From the NCBI GenBank assembly GCA_903870415.1, contig CAIQDA010000192.1, positions 1 to 54,760 on the forward strand: 54,760 nucleotides of DNA, written 5' to 3'. The stretch comes from an uncultured delta proteobacterium. GTDB taxonomy: Bacteria > Myxococcota_A > Polyangia > Polyangiales > Polyangiaceae. Each line of letters starts with the position of its first letter. Position 1 is the stretch's first letter. The notes under the pieces are model-generated. The model had not been told where the DNA came from and ran no database searches. It saw only the letters and a list, made by a program, of their open reading frames with translations. Shown here in pieces: positions 11,815 to 21,021 of this stretch. The translations under genes were made by a program, and so were the position numbers.

Positions 11815-13200
11815 GTGCGCTTGCGTCGAAGCTTCGTTGTCGCCGCGGCGGCGCTTTTTCTGACGGAAAGTGCGCTCGCCGGCGACGACCGACCTCTTCG
11901 CGAGTGGATGCAAACTGCACGCGTTCCCGAAACACGTGCGGACGCGCTGGCGCGTTTCAGAGCCGCCAAGCCCGCGGACCTGCCCGAGCTCAAGTTGCTC
12001 CTCGACGATGGTCGACGCGTGCCCGGTGAAGGCGTCGCGCGCATGCTCGAAGACCCTCGACGCGATTGCCGATCGAAGGTGAGTGACGCGGACGCTTGGC
12101 TTGGGTGCATCGTCGAAAAGCTCGACGGCAAGACCACGGTCAACGCGAAGAGCGCGACGGAGTTTGCGTGCGCATTGATCGGCGCGCGGGCCATCAAAGG
12201 CATCGACGGTCTTGCGCTCGCGGCAAGTCTTGGCCTCGACGCAAAAGGCGCCTTTGAGCCCGCGGTGCAGCACACCTTGAAGGGTGGGGGCGACGAGGCG
12301 ATCGCTGCACTCTACACGGTGCGTCGCGACGGGTCCGTGGCGCTGAAGAAGTGGGCCGCAGAGCGCCTTGAGGCGATGCACATGCGAAAACCCGCTGAAG
12401 TCGCCACGATGAGCGACGCGGCGTCCGTTGCGCGGGTGCTCTCCATTTTCGGCGCGTGGCATGATCCGGCCGCGCTCGGATTGCTTGTGGAACGCGTCGA
12501 CGCGGACCGTCGAGAGGTGCGCGATGCGGCACGTGCAGGCGTTCGAGCCTATGGCCGAGAAGCCATCTGGAAGTTGCGCGAAGCGTACCGCGAGGTCGCG
12601 GGGCAAGCGGCACCGGACGATTGGTTTTCGAAACGCCTCGCCGACGAGCTCTTTGGACGGCTCGATGCGCGTCGCCTCGGTCCCGCGATGGAGGCTCTCG
12701 ATTCGGCGCGGACGAAGGCAAAAGAGGGCCACGTGCTTGAGGCTGCTGACGAGGCCGAGCGCGCCCTTCGTCTCGCGCCCGACCATCCGGAGCGCCATGA
12801 ATTGGCTGGTTTTCTACTGGCCGCAGCCCGTGACCCGGCGTCCGCTACGCAGCCTGCGGAGCGGCGAGAGTCTCGGCTTTTTCTCGCGTCGCTTGCGGGC
12901 GGAGACGAACTCGCGGCGACGTTGGCGACAGAGCTTCGCGGTCTTCACGCGGACGTGCTTGCGGCGCGTGGCGTGTCGGACCGCACGTTGACCGGAGCGC
13001 CGTCCGCGGTGCCTGTTGCGGAGCCTCGTCGGAATCCAAAGTTCGTTGCGGGCGGAGCTCTCGCGGCGTTCGCGCTCGCGCTTGCGTGGGCCGGTGAGGT
13101 GCTTCGTCGACGCGCAAAGCGAGGCGAACAAAAGGTGCAAGCTGCACCCATCGACGAGAACGCGACGACCGCCGAGGTCTCTAGCGAAGAGCCGTCTTGA
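11815..13200 (+). CDS. HEAT-repeat-like protein, exported, C-terminal TM
   Basis: GTG start at 11815 with signal peptide (VRLRRSFVVAAAALFLTESALAGDD); helical repeats; C-terminal TM ALAAFALALAWAGEVL. Confidence 0.65.
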   Translation: MRLRRSFVVAAAALFLTESALAGDDRPLREWMQTARVPETRADALARFRAAKPADLPELKLLLDDGRRVPGEGVARMLEDPRRDCRSKVSDADAWLGCIVEKLDGKTTVNAKSATEFACALIGARAIKGIDGLALAASLGLDAKGAFEPAVQHTLKGGGDEAIAALYTVRRDGSVALKKWAAERLEAMHMRKPAEVATMSDAASVARVLSIFGAWHDPAALGLLVERVDADRREVRDAARAGVRAYGREAIWKLREAYREVAGQAAPDDWFSKRLADELFGRLDARRLGPAMEALDSARTKAKEGHVLEAADEAERALRLAPDHPERHELAGFLLAAARDPASATQPAERRESRLFLASLAGGDELAATLATELRGLHADVLAARGVSDRTLTGAPSAVPVAEPRRNPKFVAGGALAAFALALAWAGEVLRRRAKRGEQKVQAAPIDENATTAEVSSEEPS

Positions 13201-14305
13201 GGGCGTTGACGACGAAGTCCACGTCGGAGTCGGTCAGCGCGGGGTACATCGGAATCGAGAGAATACGCTGCCATTCGCGCTCAGCGACCGGGCAGAGACC
13301 GGGCTGGGTACCGAAGCGGTCGCGGTAGAACGGGTGCAGGTGCACCGGCATGTAGTGCACGTTCGCGGCGATGCCGGCTTCACGCAAGTTGCGATGAACG
13401 CCCGCGCGATCGGCACCCGCGGGAAGCTTCACGACGAAGAGGTGATACGCATTCTTCGCCTCGGGGCGGTCGCGCAACAGCTCGAGCCCGTCGATGGTGG
13501 CGAGCGCTTCACGGTAACGCGCCGCAATCGCTCGGCGACGTTCGACCCACGGCGCGAGCTTCTTGAGTTGCGAAACCCCGAGCGCGCACTGGATATCGCA
13601 GATGCGGTAATTGAAGCCGAGCTCGACCATCTCGTAATGAAACGTGCCGCGTTGCTCGCGCGTTCGATGGTCGGTGGCGATGCCGTGCGCACGAAAGAGT
13701 CGAAGCCGTGACGCAAGCTCATCGTCGTCCGTCGTGATGGCTCCGCCTTCGCCCGTCGTCACGTGCTTGACCGGGTGGAAGCTGAAGGCCGTCATTGCGG
13801 CAAGAGAGCCCACGGGCTTGTCCTTGTAGGATGCACCGATCGCGTGGCATCCGTCCGCGACGAGGGGAAGGCCATGGGCTGCAGCGAGCGCGTTCAGTTC
13901 GTCCCACGCGCAGGGTTGGCCCGCGTAGTCGACGGCGACGATGGCCTTCGTGCGAGACGTGATTCGAGACGCCACCGAGGCGACATCGATGGTGAGCGTG
14001 TCGGTTTCGACGTCCGCGAAGACGGGGGTTGCGCCCTCGAACACCGCTGCATTGGCGGTCGCGACGAAGGTCACCGCGGGGACGATGACTTCATCGCCTG
14101 GCCCGACGCGAAGAGCGTGCATGGCGCAGTGAAGAGCCGCAGTCCCGTTCGAAACGGCGACCGCGTGTTTGGTTCCCGCAGCGGCGGCAACGGACCGTTC
14201 GAAGAGCTCGACGTTGGGGCCCGTCGTCAGCCACGCTCCACGAAGAACCTCGACGACGGCGTTGATGTCATCGTCGTCGACGGTCTGTCGCCCATAGGGA
14301 ATCAT
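13181..14305 (-). CDS. pseC: UDP-4-amino-4,6-dideoxy-GlcNAc (PseC-type) transaminase, DegT/DnrJ/EryC1/StrS family
   Basis: MIPYGRQTVDDDDINAVVEVLRGAWLTTGPNVELFE; PLP Lys region TAFSFHPVKHVTTGEGGAI; ATGA overlap with pseB. Confidence 0.9.
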   Translation of the reverse strand: MIPYGRQTVDDDDINAVVEVLRGAWLTTGPNVELFERSVAAAAGTKHAVAVSNGTAALHCAMHALRVGPGDEVIVPAVTFVATANAAVFEGATPVFADVETDTLTIDVASVASRITSRTKAIVAVDYAGQPCAWDELNALAAAHGLPLVADGCHAIGASYKDKPVGSLAAMTAFSFHPVKHVTTGEGGAITTDDDELASRLRLFRAHGIATDHRTREQRGTFHYEMVELGFNYRICDIQCALGVSQLKKLAPWVERRRAIAARYREALATIDGLELLRDRPEAKNAYHLFVVKLPAGADRAGVHRNLREAGIAANVHYMPVHLHPFYRDRFGTQPGLCPVAEREWQRILSIPMYPALTDSDVDFVVNALKTALR

Positions 14306-15285
14306 GGGGTTTCGTAGCTGCGAACCATGGAGCGCAGCTCCTCGTCGGTCATCCAATTGCCTTCGAGATTGCTCACGTAACGGAACTCGACATCGACGGG
14401 CTTCGCCTTCGTCCACGCGTTGTTCGTCCACGAGGCTTGCACCGGCATGACGACGTATTTATCGCCCGCATCCAGTGTATGCGTCGCTTCTTCGTCCGAG
14501 AGGAGCGCCTCGTGGAGCTTTTCGCCCGGGCGAATACCGACCTCGTCGACCTTGCAATCGGGGGCGACGATTCGCACGAGGTCCATGATGTTCATGGACG
14601 TGATTTTCGGGACGAAGATTTCGCCGCCGTGCATCTGCTCAATGCCGTCGGTGACGAGCTTCACGCCTTGCTCAAGGGTGATCCAGAAGCGCGTCATGCG
14701 CTTGTCGGTCACGGTCACCCGTCCGGTCTTGCGCTGCTCGAGGAACACGGGAACCACGCTGCCGCGGCTGCCGACGACGTTGCCGTAACGGACGCAGGCG
14801 AACTTCGGCGTGTCTCCACCGGTGTAGGCATTGGCCTGAACGAAAAGCTTTTCCGCGACGAGCTTCGTGGCGCCGTAAAGGTTTACGGGTGAGACGGCTT
14901 TGTCCGTGCTGAGGGCGAGAACCTTTTGCACCTTCGCGTCGATGGCCGCGTCGATGATGTTCTTCGCGCCGTCGATGTTCGTCTTCACGGCTTCGAGCGG
15001 GTTGTATTCGCACGCGACCACTTGCTTGAGGGCTGCGGCGTGCACGACGATGTCGACGCCGTTCATGGCGCGGCGCAGGCGCTCCGCATCACGCACGTCA
15101 CCGATGAAGTAGCGCAGGCTCGGATGGTCGAACCCGGAGGTGCGCATCTCGTGCTGCTTGAGCTCGTCGCGGCTGAAGATGATGACTTTCTTCGGCTTGA
15201 ATTGCTCGAGCATGGTCGCCACGAACTTGCGTCCGAAGCTGCCGGTACCGCCGGTGACGAGGATGGTCTTGTCGTTCCAGTTCAT
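14302..15285 (-). CDS. pseB: UDP-N-acetylglucosamine 4,6-dehydratase (inverting)
   Basis: ILVTGGTGSFGRKFV...FSRDELKQHEMR...STDKAVSPVNLYGATKLVAEKLF; typical PseB. Confidence 0.93.
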   Translation of the reverse strand: MNWNDKTILVTGGTGSFGRKFVATMLEQFKPKKVIIFSRDELKQHEMRTSGFDHPSLRYFIGDVRDAERLRRAMNGVDIVVHAAALKQVVACEYNPLEAVKTNIDGAKNIIDAAIDAKVQKVLALSTDKAVSPVNLYGATKLVAEKLFVQANAYTGGDTPKFACVRYGNVVGSRGSVVPVFLEQRKTGRVTVTDKRMTRFWITLEQGVKLVTDGIEQMHGGEIFVPKITSMNIMDLVRIVAPDCKVDEVGIRPGEKLHEALLSDEEATHTLDAGDKYVVMPVQASWTNNAWTKAKPVDVEFRYVSNLEGNWMTDEELRSMVRSYETP

Positions 15286-15287
15286 GA

Positions 15288-16217
15288 TCAGAACCTCCGC
15301 TGGAAGACGTCTTCAAACGAATGACGTCCACCCTCATCTTGGTTGCGAGGTCCGCGCGCGATGTTCAGCGCGGACTCGGCGATGTCGCTCAATAGCTGCT
15401 CGCCGCTAAGGCGATTCGAGGCAAACCCGAAGGTCGACGGCGGAAGAAATCCGCCTAGACCCAATGGTCGAGTAGATGCAGAATGCATGCCACTGTGCGC
15501 GGCCCCGTTGACCGTGTTCACGCGTGGCGCTGTTGCGGCGACCGCACCGTCTGTCGCGTCGCCGATCGCATCGGCTCCAAGCGAAGCGGCGCGGTTTGCG
15601 AGGGAGGAAATCGCGCTCGTGTACTGAGCCTCGGGCGCGGTGAAGTAGCCGCCTTTTTTCAGCCCGTGGACGAATCCCTGCGCATCGCCCGTGCGTGCCG
15701 CATCGAGCGCGGAGCCGTATCGTTTCGAGAGAAGGCGCACGTAATCGGTCGCACCTTCTTGCGGCGTCTCGTAGGCGCGAAACCCGTCGGTGATCGAAAC
15801 GGTCTTGCCGTTCTCGACCTCGTGCGTGCCGTAGCGAGCGGTGAGGCCAGTGGGGCCGGCACCTTTGATGCCGCCGAAGTTGTTGTTCATCATCGCCTTG
15901 CCGCGTCCCGTTTCGAGGGACCACTGGGCGAGGAGAAGGTGCGAAGTTTTGTCGTTGGGCTCTTCGCCGAAGACGTTGCGCCACGCTTGCGAGAGGGCGG
16001 CCTTGGCTTCGCTTCCACTCAGCTTTGTCGTTCGCGGAGTGACCACCGTGATGGGGCGCTTGCCCGGCGCCGTGGCCTCGGGCTTCGCGACGTTCGCATC
16101 GAGCAGCGACCGAAACGTGTCGTTGCGCACGCCCTCATGAGCGTCGACCACGCGACCAACGGCAGCGTAGTCCTGGAGAACGGGGGGGAGGGTGAAGTCG
16201 GAAGGCACGGCGTCCAT
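15288..16217 (-). CDS. Glucosaminidase-domain (FlgJ-like) peptidoglycan hydrolase
   Basis: LLLAQWSLETGRGKAMMNNNFGGIKGAGPTG...FRAYETPQEGATDYVRLLSKRYGSALDAA. Confidence 0.8.
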   Translation of the reverse strand: MDAVPSDFTLPPVLQDYAAVGRVVDAHEGVRNDTFRSLLDANVAKPEATAPGKRPITVVTPRTTKLSGSEAKAALSQAWRNVFGEEPNDKTSHLLLAQWSLETGRGKAMMNNNFGGIKGAGPTGLTARYGTHEVENGKTVSITDGFRAYETPQEGATDYVRLLSKRYGSALDAARTGDAQGFVHGLKKGGYFTAPEAQYTSAISSLANRAASLGADAIGDATDGAVAATAPRVNTVNGAAHSGMHSASTRPLGLGGFLPPSTFGFASNRLSGEQLLSDIAESALNIARGPRNQDEGGRHSFEDVFQRRF

Positions 16218-16536
16218 TCGTACTCAAGATGCGTGCCAGACCGAATTTATCGGAAGTCGTGTGGGTTCGTGACCGGAACGGGGCGAGTAAGGTGGCGAGC
16301 GTCAAGAAGGCGTCGGGAAGTGACGATTCCTTGACGCTTTGCGCGTTTCGCACCCTGCGGCGGGGACCCCGCAGCCGAAATGCACCCGCCGCCGATGGAA
16401 TGGGGCTTCCGGCAGGCCCGCGAGTCGGTATCATCTGAGCTCGACAGCGTTTTTGAGAGCGCCGTCGGCGGTCGGGGACTAGCTCCGAACGAGACGACAA
16501 CAGCTAGCCCGCGTGCAGTTCACCGAGGAGAGATCG

Positions 16537-16899
16537 ATGAAAATTCTCATTGTCGACGACAGCAAGGCGATGCGCATGATTGTCATGCGGACGCTCCGCC
16601 AAGCAGGGTTCGGCGACCACGAATTCATCGAGGCAGGCAACGGGTCGGAAGGCGTTCAGAAGGTCAAGTCCGAGAACCCAGGTCTCGTGCTCTCCGACTG
16701 GAACATGCCGGTCATGTCAGGCATCGAGTTTCTCCGCGCACTTCGCGCCGAGGGGAACACGACGAAGTTCGGGTTCGTAACGTCAGAAGGCACCCAGGAA
16801 ACGCGTGACCTCGCCCTCGGCGAAGGCGCGCTCTTTCTCGTGACGAAGCCGTTCACGCCCGAGTCGTTCCAAGAGGCCATCGGAGCGCACGTAGGCTGA
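16537..16899 (+). CDS. cheY: CheY-like single-domain response regulator
   Basis: MKILIVDDSKAMRMIVMRTLRQAGF...LVLSDWNMPVMSGIEFL...LVTKPFTPESF. Confidence 0.93.
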   Translation: MKILIVDDSKAMRMIVMRTLRQAGFGDHEFIEAGNGSEGVQKVKSENPGLVLSDWNMPVMSGIEFLRALRAEGNTTKFGFVTSEGTQETRDLALGEGALFLVTKPFTPESFQEAIGAHVG

Positions 16900-16900
16900 C

Positions 16901-17389
16901 ATGGAAATTGATCCCTCCCTCAAGGCCTGGCTCGACGCGTTCACGGCTGCCACCGACGAGCTCGCGACGACGACGCTCGGATTCGAAGGCTGCCAAGTCG
17001 ACGAGCTCCTTCCGCAAGTCCCGTATCCGCCTCCCACGGCGGGTGCCTACTTGGCCATGGTCGGCAACGACCAAACGCTCCAGCTCGCCATTGTCTCCGA
17101 CATGCAGGGCTGCCGTTTGCTCTCGGGCGCGCTGCTCGGCATGGTCGGCGACGAAGACGGTCTCGCCGAAAGCGACATCGCTGATGCCATGGGCGAAATC
17201 ATCAACATCGTTGCGGGTGGCGTGAAGACACGCATGGCCGGCCGCGACACGGGCTTCAAGCTTGGTCTTCCGATGTTTATCGACGGCCACGTCGAGCCCG
17301 TGAAGGAAACCGAGCAAGCTGCCCACCGGGTGACGCTTGGATCGATTCATGCTTACCTCCTCACGCTTCGTCAAAAGAGGATGGGCTAA
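16901..17389 (+). CDS. cheX: CheX-like chemotaxis phosphatase
   Basis: ExxN motif in AESDIADAMGEIINIVAGGVKTRM; 1 nt after cheY stop. Confidence 0.75.
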   Translation: MEIDPSLKAWLDAFTAATDELATTTLGFEGCQVDELLPQVPYPPPTAGAYLAMVGNDQTLQLAIVSDMQGCRLLSGALLGMVGDEDGLAESDIADAMGEIINIVAGGVKTRMAGRDTGFKLGLPMFIDGHVEPVKETEQAAHRVTLGSIHAYLLTLRQKRMG

Positions 17390-17394
17390 GACAG

Positions 17395-17880
17395 ATGGCG
17401 ATCTACACGCTGCCGAGTTTCGAACAGATCGACGAGTACTTCAACGCGTTGCTTGATCGTCGAGTCGAGTCGAAGAAGGGCGCACCCTACCTGCCGAGCT
17501 TGAAAGCTCCGGGCATCGTCGGCGTGTTTTTCAACGAGCAAGGTCGTCCCGCGGCTGTGTGCATGATGAGCATCGCCTTCGCGGCGGCTTCGGCGGCGGC
17601 GCTTACGCGCATTCCTCCGACGGTCGCAGCGGAGAGCGTGAAGAAGGGCAAACTCGAGGCGAACCTGCTCGAAAATGCCAACGAAGTCATGAACATCGCC
17701 GTGAACCTTTTTCTCATGGCAGGCGGTCCTCGCATCTCGCTGAAGAGCGTGCATCCGGTTCCGCCCGCATTGCCGCAGCCGCTCATGGCCATGATCATGA
17801 AGCCGCCGCAGGTCATCCACGCGGACGTCATGATCGAAGGCTACAATCCGATCGGCAAGCTTTCGCTCATCGCATCGTAG
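17395..17880 (+). CDS. Second CheX-like chemotaxis protein
   Basis: ExxN motif in LLENANEVMNIAVNLFLMAGGPRISLKSV; tandem with the preceding cheX-like gene. Confidence 0.6.
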   Translation: MAIYTLPSFEQIDEYFNALLDRRVESKKGAPYLPSLKAPGIVGVFFNEQGRPAAVCMMSIAFAAASAAALTRIPPTVAAESVKKGKLEANLLENANEVMNIAVNLFLMAGGPRISLKSVHPVPPALPQPLMAMIMKPPQVIHADVMIEGYNPIGKLSLIAS

Positions 17881-18024
17881 AGCCGTCGAGCGTGGGTTTC
17901 AGGCCCGCATCGCGATGAAAATGAGGCGGAGTGATTCGTGGCGCATGGGTTCCGGCCCGTGCGCTTTCGTTTGTGGGGTTCGCGACGTGACGGAAACGCG
18001 GCGCATCGGAGTTCATCGAGGCCC

Positions 18025-19230
18025 ATGAGTGATTTCGTCGTACCGTTTCTATACGAGCTTCGCGCGCGCAAACTGAAGGTCGGTGCGACCGAAGCAATCG
18101 CGTTGGCGAAGGCCCTGGCGCTCGGCGTTCACGACTGTTCGCTCGATCGATTTTACCACGTGGCCCGTGCACTCTGCGTGCACCGCGAGGGCGATCTCGA
18201 TGCGTTCGACGTGGCGTTTGCAGCTCACTTCGAGGGCGTGGAGCGCGCGTCGAAAGTTCTCACGGACGATCTCCTTTCGTGGCTCAACGATCCGATTCAG
18301 AAGCGCCAACTTTCGGACGAGGAGCGAGCGAGTCTCGAGGCGCTTTCGCTCGAAGAATTGCAACGACGTTTCGACGAACGTTTGCGCGAGCAGAAGGAGC
18401 GACACGACGGCGGCAATCGGTGGATTGGGACCGGCGGCTCAAGCCCCTTCGGACGAGGTGGCACGCATCCAACCGGAATGGTCATCGGCGAAGGCGGCTC
18501 GAGGAGTGCGGTCGCGACGGCTCGACAAAGACGCTTTCGGCCGTACCGCGAGGACGCTGTGCTCGACGTGCGGCAGTTCGAGGTCGCGCTGCGCAAGCTC
18601 CGTCAATTGGCGCGTGATGGGCGTCCCGACGAGCTCGACGTGGAGGAAACGGTCATCGCAACCGGGCGCAACGCAGGCGAACTCGACATCAAGCTGCGAG
18701 CGCCGCGTCGCTCTTCTGTGCGGGTGCTGTTGCTCATGGACGTCGGCGGCAGCATGGACCCTTACGCCGACGTGGTGAGCAAACTGTTTTCGGCAACGAA
18801 ACGTGCGTCGCACCTGCGCGAAGTGAAGCCGTATTACTTCCACAACTGTGTGTATGGACACGTCTTCGGCACGGCGAATTTCACGGAACCCGTGAGTGTC
18901 GACGATCTCATCCACCGGTGCGGCCCTCAATGGAAGCTCGTGGTGGTGGGCGATGCGGCGATGAATCCGGCGGAGCTTCTCGGTTATGGCGACTATTCGT
19001 TTCACGAGCCTGGGGCGCGTCGAGCGCAGCCCGGAGTCGCGTGGATGGAGCAACTCGCCGGTCACTTCGAGCGGCGGGCGTGGCTGAACCCAGACCCTCC
19101 GCAGTTTTGGCGATCGGGCACCGCGGACTTGCTCTCGCAGCTCTTTCCGATGTTCGCGCTCACGGTGCAGGGCCTCGACGACGCGACGAAGCACTTGGTC
19201 GGTCAGCGCAACCACGTGCGGGCGGCCTAG
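18025..19230 (+). CDS. VWA domain protein (CoxE-like)
   Basis: VRVLLLMDVGGSMDPYADVVSKLFSATKRASHLREVKPYYFHNCVYG; WKLVVVGDAAMNPAEL. Confidence 0.85.
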   Translation: MSDFVVPFLYELRARKLKVGATEAIALAKALALGVHDCSLDRFYHVARALCVHREGDLDAFDVAFAAHFEGVERASKVLTDDLLSWLNDPIQKRQLSDEERASLEALSLEELQRRFDERLREQKERHDGGNRWIGTGGSSPFGRGGTHPTGMVIGEGGSRSAVATARQRRFRPYREDAVLDVRQFEVALRKLRQLARDGRPDELDVEETVIATGRNAGELDIKLRAPRRSSVRVLLLMDVGGSMDPYADVVSKLFSATKRASHLREVKPYYFHNCVYGHVFGTANFTEPVSVDDLIHRCGPQWKLVVVGDAAMNPAELLGYGDYSFHEPGARRAQPGVAWMEQLAGHFERRAWLNPDPPQFWRSGTADLLSQLFPMFALTVQGLDDATKHLVGQRNHVRAA

Positions 19231-19254
19231 CTTTGGGCGCCGTGTGCGAGCGCC

Positions 19255-20289
19255 TCAGGCCTCGTCTGCGGGCAGGTACGGGTCGAGAATGCTCGCGAGC
19301 TCTTCGATGACCGGATGCTTCGAGCCGATGGCGGCCATCGATCGGCGAACCTTCTTGAGGGTCGGCTCGACGAACGGAAGGAAGTTCGGATTGCCCTTCA
19401 CGCGGTCGATGAAGACGAAGCGACCGGCGTCCTTGAGCTTGCGCTGCACCGTCACCAAGTGAAACTCGAAGGCGAGAATGTCCGGGCGAAGACCCTGTGC
19501 CTCTGCGGCCTCGACGATGCGCTGGCCCACGAAAGCCGGATCGAACGTCTGGTAAGAATCGTTGAGGAGTGCAACCAAATCGTAAACGCGTGGTCCAATG
19601 AGCGCGTCCTGAAAGTCGATCCACACGATGCTTCCGTCCTCGCGAACCATCAAGTTCCGGGACTGGTAGTCGCGGTGCACGACGGCGGTTGCCATCGCCG
19701 CAACCTCACGCGCGAGAGCTGTCGCTAGACTGTCGAACCGAACGCGAACCTGCTCGGGCAGCGTGACCCCTCGCGCTTCGAGCGCCCACTCGCGAAAGTG
19801 ATCGATTTCCCAGCGCAAAAGCTCTTCGTCGAAGCGGCGCGTGGCGACGATCGTGCCTTCCGCAAGGGGCTTGAGGTGAAGCTGCGCCGCGACCAAGTCC
19901 GAGACCGCGCGCTTGTAGAGTGCATCTTTCTGGGACGGGTCAATCTCAAGCACTTGCGCCAGCGTTCGATCACCGAGGTCTTCGAGGAGCAGGTACCCGT
20001 CCTTCGAGGCGTCGGCGTAAATCTTCGGCACGTCGATGCGGGCCTTCGTCAGGAGCTCGTGCACCTCGAGAAAGGGCCAACGCGTGTTTGTCTCCTTCGA
20101 CGCCTCGTCGGGCGTGAGCCCATCGGGCACGAACATGACGACCGCCTTCGCGCCGCCAGGCACCGTCACACGGAAGTACTTCCGCGACGAGGCTCCGCCG
20201 ACCATCGGTTCGACGGCCTCCGGCGGGCCACCAAAGGCTTGAATCACAAGTGCATTCAGGGCGGCGCTATCGAAGACCTTCGCATGCAT
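19255..20289 (-). CDS. Aminoglycoside phosphotransferase-family kinase (AmgK-like)
   Basis: AVVHRDYQSRNLMVREDGSIVWIDFQDALIGPRVYDLVALLNDSY. Confidence 0.85.
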   Translation of the reverse strand: MHAKVFDSAALNALVIQAFGGPPEAVEPMVGGASSRKYFRVTVPGGAKAVVMFVPDGLTPDEASKETNTRWPFLEVHELLTKARIDVPKIYADASKDGYLLLEDLGDRTLAQVLEIDPSQKDALYKRAVSDLVAAQLHLKPLAEGTIVATRRFDEELLRWEIDHFREWALEARGVTLPEQVRVRFDSLATALAREVAAMATAVVHRDYQSRNLMVREDGSIVWIDFQDALIGPRVYDLVALLNDSYQTFDPAFVGQRIVEAAEAQGLRPDILAFEFHLVTVQRKLKDAGRFVFIDRVKGNPNFLPFVEPTLKKVRRSMAAIGSKHPVIEELASILDPYLPADEA

Positions 20290-20315
20290 GTGGAATCGGC
20301 TACCACGACGCCCCC

Positions 20316-20960
20316 ATGAGCCTGAAATCTGTGGAGTCGCTCGCGGGCGAGGTTGCGCGCTACGCGGCATTGGCCGCCTTCGACGTCGAGCCAGGGGCGC
20401 GAGGTTCTCTCGTGGCGTGGCTCTCGGAACTCGTCGCGTGGAACGCTCGCCTGGACCTCACCGCAGCCAAGACGGCGACGGAATTGGTCGAGTTGATGAT
20501 CGGTGATGCGCTTGAACTTGCGCGCGTGGTGCCGCGCGATGCGACGGTGGTCGATGTGGGAACGGGCGCGGGGGCGCCGGGTCTTGGGCTTGCGTGTGTG
20601 CGTCCAGACTTGGTAATCACCTTGGTTGAACCCCTGCAAAAACGCTGCTCGTTTCTTCGTCAGGCGATCGGCAAAACCAAGTGCGCGAAGGTGACGCTTC
20701 TGCACGGGCGACTCGACGTGGCGACGGACGCGATGGCGCGGGCGACCTTCGTGTTTTCGCGGGCCACGTTTGCCCCGAACGAGTGGCTTGCGGAGGCCGC
20801 GGCCGTGGTGGTGCCGGGAGCGCAGGTGGCCGTGCTGCTCGCGAAGGAGCCCGTTCCATCGGACTCGCGCATGAGGCTTTTGGGCACGCACGCGTATGGG
20901 CTTGCGTTCAGCGGGCGCGACCGATCCATCGCGACATTCGAACGCACGACAGAGGCGTAG
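20316..20960 (+). CDS. rsmG: 16S rRNA (guanine527-N7)-methyltransferase
   Basis: WNARLDLTAAKTATELVELMIGDALEL...VVDVGTGAGAPGLGLACVRPDL. Confidence 0.9.
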   Translation: MSLKSVESLAGEVARYAALAAFDVEPGARGSLVAWLSELVAWNARLDLTAAKTATELVELMIGDALELARVVPRDATVVDVGTGAGAPGLGLACVRPDLVITLVEPLQKRCSFLRQAIGKTKCAKVTLLHGRLDVATDAMARATFVFSRATFAPNEWLAEAAAVVVPGAQVAVLLAKEPVPSDSRMRLLGTHAYGLAFSGRDRSIATFERTTEA

Positions 20961-21021
20961 ACACTCGTTTGCGACGACGCGCTTCGTGAACTTGGCCCAG
21001 GCGCGGCGACCATGAGAGCCG

